Source: Burkholderia gladioli (GTDB lineage: Bacteria; Pseudomonadota; Gammaproteobacteria; Burkholderiales; Burkholderiaceae). From it: a stretch of DNA of 64,000 nucleotides. The position numbers and the translations under genes are program-made. Each line of letters opens with the position of its first letter. The first letter of the stretch is position 1. Below, in pieces: positions 61,808 to 64,000 of this stretch. The notes below the pieces were generated by a model. The model was not told the origin of the DNA, ran no database searches, and was given only the letters and a program-made list of their open reading frames with translations. Where the stretch lies: NCBI RefSeq assembly GCF_000959725.1, contig NZ_CP009322.1:3844001-3908000 (forward strand), written 5' to 3'.

Positions 61808-62596
61808 ATGAAGCAATCAATGATGGCTTGCCTGGTCGCGGCCGTATTCGGCGCATGGGTGTCGGCACCGGCGTTCGCGGGCTCGCAGGAAATCCAGTCC
61901 GACCAGGCGGCGGCCGCGGCCAGCCTCAGCACCTCGGCGCCGCCGGGCTCGAACTTCAACCTGAAGCCCTGGACGCTTCAACTGCCGACGGGCTCGTCGG
62001 GCAGCGTGACGACCGTCAATGGCGACAGCCTCGCGGCAGGCTACACGAACCAGTACTACTTCTACACCGACAAGTCGGACGGCTCGATGGTGATGATGGA
62101 CCCGAAGCAGGGCTGGACCACCTCGGGTTCGCAGCACCCGCGCACGGAAATGCGCGAGAACGCGACCTGGAGCACCTCGGGCACCAACAAGCTCGACGCG
62201 ACGGTGACGGTCGCGCAGGTGCCGAAGACCACCACCATCGGCCAGATCTTCCAGGGCAGCGGGCCGAGCAAGCCGCTCTGCGAGCTGCAGGTGACCTCCG
62301 GCGGCGTCGCGCAATTGTTCATCGAGGACACCAACCAGGGCGGCTCGGGCCAGACCTACTCGATCGCCAACGTGACGATCGGCAAGTCCTTCACCTATGA
62401 ACTGAGCCTGAGCGGCACCAAGATCACCGCGAAGATCAACGGCACGTCGAAGTCCTTCACGATGGACTCGAGCTTCGATGGCGAGAGTTTCTACTTCAAG
62501 GCCGGCGATTACGACCAGAGCGCCGTGTCGGGCACGCCGCTGACGACGCCGGGGACGGTGGTGAAGTTCTACGCGCTGAGCCTGACGCACGGTTGA
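61808..62596 (+). CDS. Exported PL7 alginate-lyase-like protein with altered QxH motif
   Basis: A 262-residue secreted protein: signal peptide (1-24, cleaved after AFA), then a PL7 beta-jelly roll. Conserved motifs present are RTEMRE (112-117, for R[TS]ELRE) and YFKAGDYDQ (229-237), which contains the catalytic Tyr235. The third PL7 motif, normally QIH or QVH, reads QIF (146-148), so the catalytic His is Phe148. It may cleave a different uronate polymer, bind without cutting, or be inactive. GGAG precedes the ATG. It is transcribed alone from a repeat-rich leader. Confidence 0.83.
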   Translation: MKQSMMACLVAAVFGAWVSAPAFAGSQEIQSDQAAAAASLSTSAPPGSNFNLKPWTLQLPTGSSGSVTTVNGDSLAAGYTNQYYFYTDKSDGSMVMMDPKQGWTTSGSQHPRTEMRENATWSTSGTNKLDATVTVAQVPKTTTIGQIFQGSGPSKPLCELQVTSGGVAQLFIEDTNQGGSGQTYSIANVTIGKSFTYELSLSGTKITAKINGTSKSFTMDSSFDGESFYFKAGDYDQSAVSGTPLTTPGTVVKFYALSLTHG

Positions 62597-62618
62597 GACC
62601 GAGCGGGCAAGGCCGATC

Positions 62619-62669
62619 CGGCGCGGCCGGTTCCCGTGGATGCAGGATTCGTGGGAACCGGCCGCGCCG
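62619..62669. terminator. Long hairpin between convergent genes
   Basis: A perfect 17-bp stem (CGGCGCGGCCGGTTCCC, 62619-62635, complement at 62653-62669) with a 17-nt loop sits in the 76-nt gap between convergent stops. It has no T-run; probably a bidirectional terminator. Confidence 0.6.
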
Positions 62670-62672
62670 CGT

Positions 62673-63413
62673 TCACTCGTCGGGATTTCTCGCCATCCTT
62701 TGGGCGAACGATTCGAACGCCGACACATCCGCTCCCGTCAACAAGGCTTCCGCGTCCACCATGTCGTGCGCCGTCATCGGCACCTGCTGGCAATCGATCA
62801 GATGACGAACGCTGGGGTATTTGGACATGCGGGGCCGCTTGTAGCGCAACCTGAACAAGCGCGGCATCACCCGGTCCGGCTTGCCCAGATCGCCGATCTG
62901 CTGCACCGAGGCATCGAACCAGAAGCGGATCCAGGCCGCCTGCTTCTCGTTGCCCGGCGCGGCGATGAAGTCGGTCAGCACCAGCATCACATACGGAATA
63001 TCCCGCTGCGCCAGCGTCGGCCAGCCCCACATCTTCAGCACGTCCGCGTGTTCGATCGCGCCGGTGAAGCGCGTCACGTTGAAGGCCGAAGCGGTTTGCC
63101 GAATGGTCTGCAGGTGGCGCTGCCATTGCGCGAAGAAGCTCGCGCGCAGTTGCCTGGCGCGTTCGGTCAGCGGCGGCCCGACATCGACGGCGAGCGGATT
63201 CGGCACCGCGTCGGACACCAGCGGGCAGCGCGCGAACGGGCCCGCCGCGTGCACGAAGCGGCGCGCGTGCGTGCGATCGCGCAGCTGCACCACGCGCAGC
63301 ACGCCGGAGCAGAGCGGGCAGCGTGCCAGCCCGCGCAGCAGCGGCAGGTCGCGACAGAACTCGTCGACATGGACCAGGCGGTCCTCGACGGGATGCAGCG
63401 CGTATTCGAGCAT
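62673..63413 (-). CDS. Uncharacterised protein with CoiA-like N-terminal zinc ribbon
   Basis: A 246-residue protein. The N-terminus (MLEYALHPVEDRLVHVDEFC; LARCPLCSGVLRVVQLRDRT; RRFVHAAGPFARCPLV) matches the zinc-ribbon module seen at the start of competence protein CoiA-like and DUF7828 proteins, with a CPLC pair and a later His/Cys. The remainder (about 75-246) has no domain I recognise, and no nuclease motif is visible. ATG codons at 63428 and a GTG at 63497 are alternative starts; 63413 is chosen because the family begins at MLEYAL. It is downstream of the FGGY kinase on the same strand, with a 145-nt gap. Confidence 0.65.
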   Translation of the reverse strand: MLEYALHPVEDRLVHVDEFCRDLPLLRGLARCPLCSGVLRVVQLRDRTHARRFVHAAGPFARCPLVSDAVPNPLAVDVGPPLTERARQLRASFFAQWQRHLQTIRQTASAFNVTRFTGAIEHADVLKMWGWPTLAQRDIPYVMLVLTDFIAAPGNEKQAAWIRFWFDASVQQIGDLGKPDRVMPRLFRLRYKRPRMSKYPSVRHLIDCQQVPMTAHDMVDAEALLTGADVSAFESFAQRMARNPDE

Positions 63414-63558
63414 CGGCCGTTCTTTCATTTCGATGACGGGAGTCGATGCCGCGTGGGCGGGGCTGCCCGCGCGACGAACCGGAACACGGAGAAACACGGT
63501 GGGATCCGGGAATCAGACACGTGTTGTGTGACAACAGGATGTTGACCCCGGCGCTTCT

Positions 63559-64000
63559 TCAGCGAATCTCGCGCGCCACCCGCTGCAGCGCCTCGAAGGC
63601 CCGATAGCGTGCCGCGTGCAGGGCCGCGATCCCGCCCTCGGCGCTCGAGTAGCTGCGGCTGATCCTCGACATGCCGCCCATCGCCGAACGCAGGTCGTCA
63701 TACAGGCCGCCCGCCACGCCGCCCAGCATCGCGGCGCCGAGCAGCACCGGCTCGTCGGCCTCGGTGGCGAGCACCGGCTTGCCGGTGGTATCGGCCAGCA
63801 ACTGGCGCACCAGGTCGAGCCGCCCGGCGCCGCCGCTGATCACGATCTTCTCGATCGGCGCGCCGGCCGCCGCCTGGGTGTCGATGATCTGGCGCAGCCC
63901 GTAGCCGATGCTGGCCAGGCCCGCCACGTAGAGCGCGACCAGGCTGTCGACGCCGGTTTCCATGTCGAGCCCGGCGATCACGGCGCGCGCGTGCGGATCG
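63559..64000 (-). CDS. FGGY-family carbohydrate kinase, 3' part (5' end outside window)
   Basis: The C-terminal 147 residues of an FGGY sugar kinase. Recognisable are the ATP-binding block IEKIVISGGAGRLDLVRQLL, ADTTGKPVLATEADEPVLLG and AAMLGGVAGGLYDDLRSAM, with the closing MSRISR segment characteristic of ribulokinase-like members. It would phosphorylate a pentose or pentulose using ATP. The 5' portion is beyond the right edge, so substrate subgroup cannot be judged. Confidence 0.88.
   Translation of the reverse strand, partial: DPHARAVIAGLDMETGVDSLVALYVAGLASIGYGLRQIIDTQAAAGAPIEKIVISGGAGRLDLVRQLLADTTGKPVLATEADEPVLLGAAMLGGVAGGLYDDLRSAMGGMSRISRSYSSAEGGIAALHAARYRAFEALQRVAREIR

Noticed and set aside
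1..64000. CRISPR arrays, insertion sequences, prophage genes, tRNAs and integrases
   Set aside because: No repeat-spacer array, transposase, integrase or phage gene, and no tRNA cloverleaf was recognised. The toxin-antitoxin module and AT-rich gaps are the only hints of mobile history.

Overview
The window reads as a GC-rich (roughly 65-70 %) chromosomal segment of a Burkholderia sensu stricto species. The support is the rRNA tail at the left edge, the LysR regulator + llpE + RND pump cluster (the ceo/bpeEF locus of Burkholderia), two DUF4148 small exported proteins and the overall codon use. Species and replicon are inferred; a plant-associated species and the second chromosome would both fit. 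No phage, transposon, CRISPR or tRNA was found. Most genes are housekeeping-accessory metabolism, each sitting next to its own regulator.

Left part (1-12 kb): a 5S rRNA with terminator closes an rRNA operon. A LysR regulator faces an alpha/beta hydrolase with an Asp nucleophile. A sorbosone-dehydrogenase-like lipoprotein overlaps a DUF2231 membrane protein. A LysR gene precedes a tight four-gene molybdenum-hydroxylase operon: 2Fe-2S subunit, Tat-exported molybdopterin subunit, tri-haem cytochrome c and XdhC. A further LysR gene converges on it.

12-24.5 kb: a DUF4148 protein, then a complete HAE1-type RND efflux operon (adaptor, pump, outer-membrane channel), glyA, a cupin of the DMSP-lyase family, a LysR/aldo-keto reductase divergent pair, and a branched-chain aminotransferase.

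24.5-41 kb: a two-gene envelope operon (two-TM protein plus a lipoprotein with an LprI-like C-terminus). An IclR regulator (PcaR-like) faces pcaF, whose promoter has a near-consensus sigma70 form with inverted repeats on the transcription start. Then come a translationally coupled methyltransferase/GNAT pair, an Aer-like PAS chemoreceptor, the gabTD operon with divergent gabR-type regulator around a 21-bp palindrome, an amino-acid binding protein, a HigBA-like toxin-antitoxin module under a perfect 38-bp palindrome, and a ketopantoate-reductase-like gene beside an Lrp regulator.

41-51 kb: a DMT exporter, selD (Cys form), a purine nucleoside permease, a second DUF4148 protein followed by a 34-residue micropeptide with an ideal Shine-Dalgarno, and a co-directional DHDPS-family / APC permease / Ldh-family set that looks like imino-acid (hydroxyproline-type) catabolism.

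51-64 kb: the ceoR-llpE-ceoA-ceoB-opcM multidrug efflux locus, an exported spherulin-4-type glycosidase-like protein, a DszC/SfnB-like flavin monooxygenase, an exported PL7 alginate-lyase-like protein that lacks the usual catalytic His motif, an uncharacterised protein with a CoiA-like zinc ribbon, and the 3' part of an FGGY sugar kinase cut by the window edge.

The best candidates for something not routine are the PL7 protein with QIF in place of QIH/QVH, LlpE with Asp at its nucleophile elbow, the DMSP-lyase-type cupin, the 34-residue peptide, and the palindrome-covered TTG start of the toxin gene.
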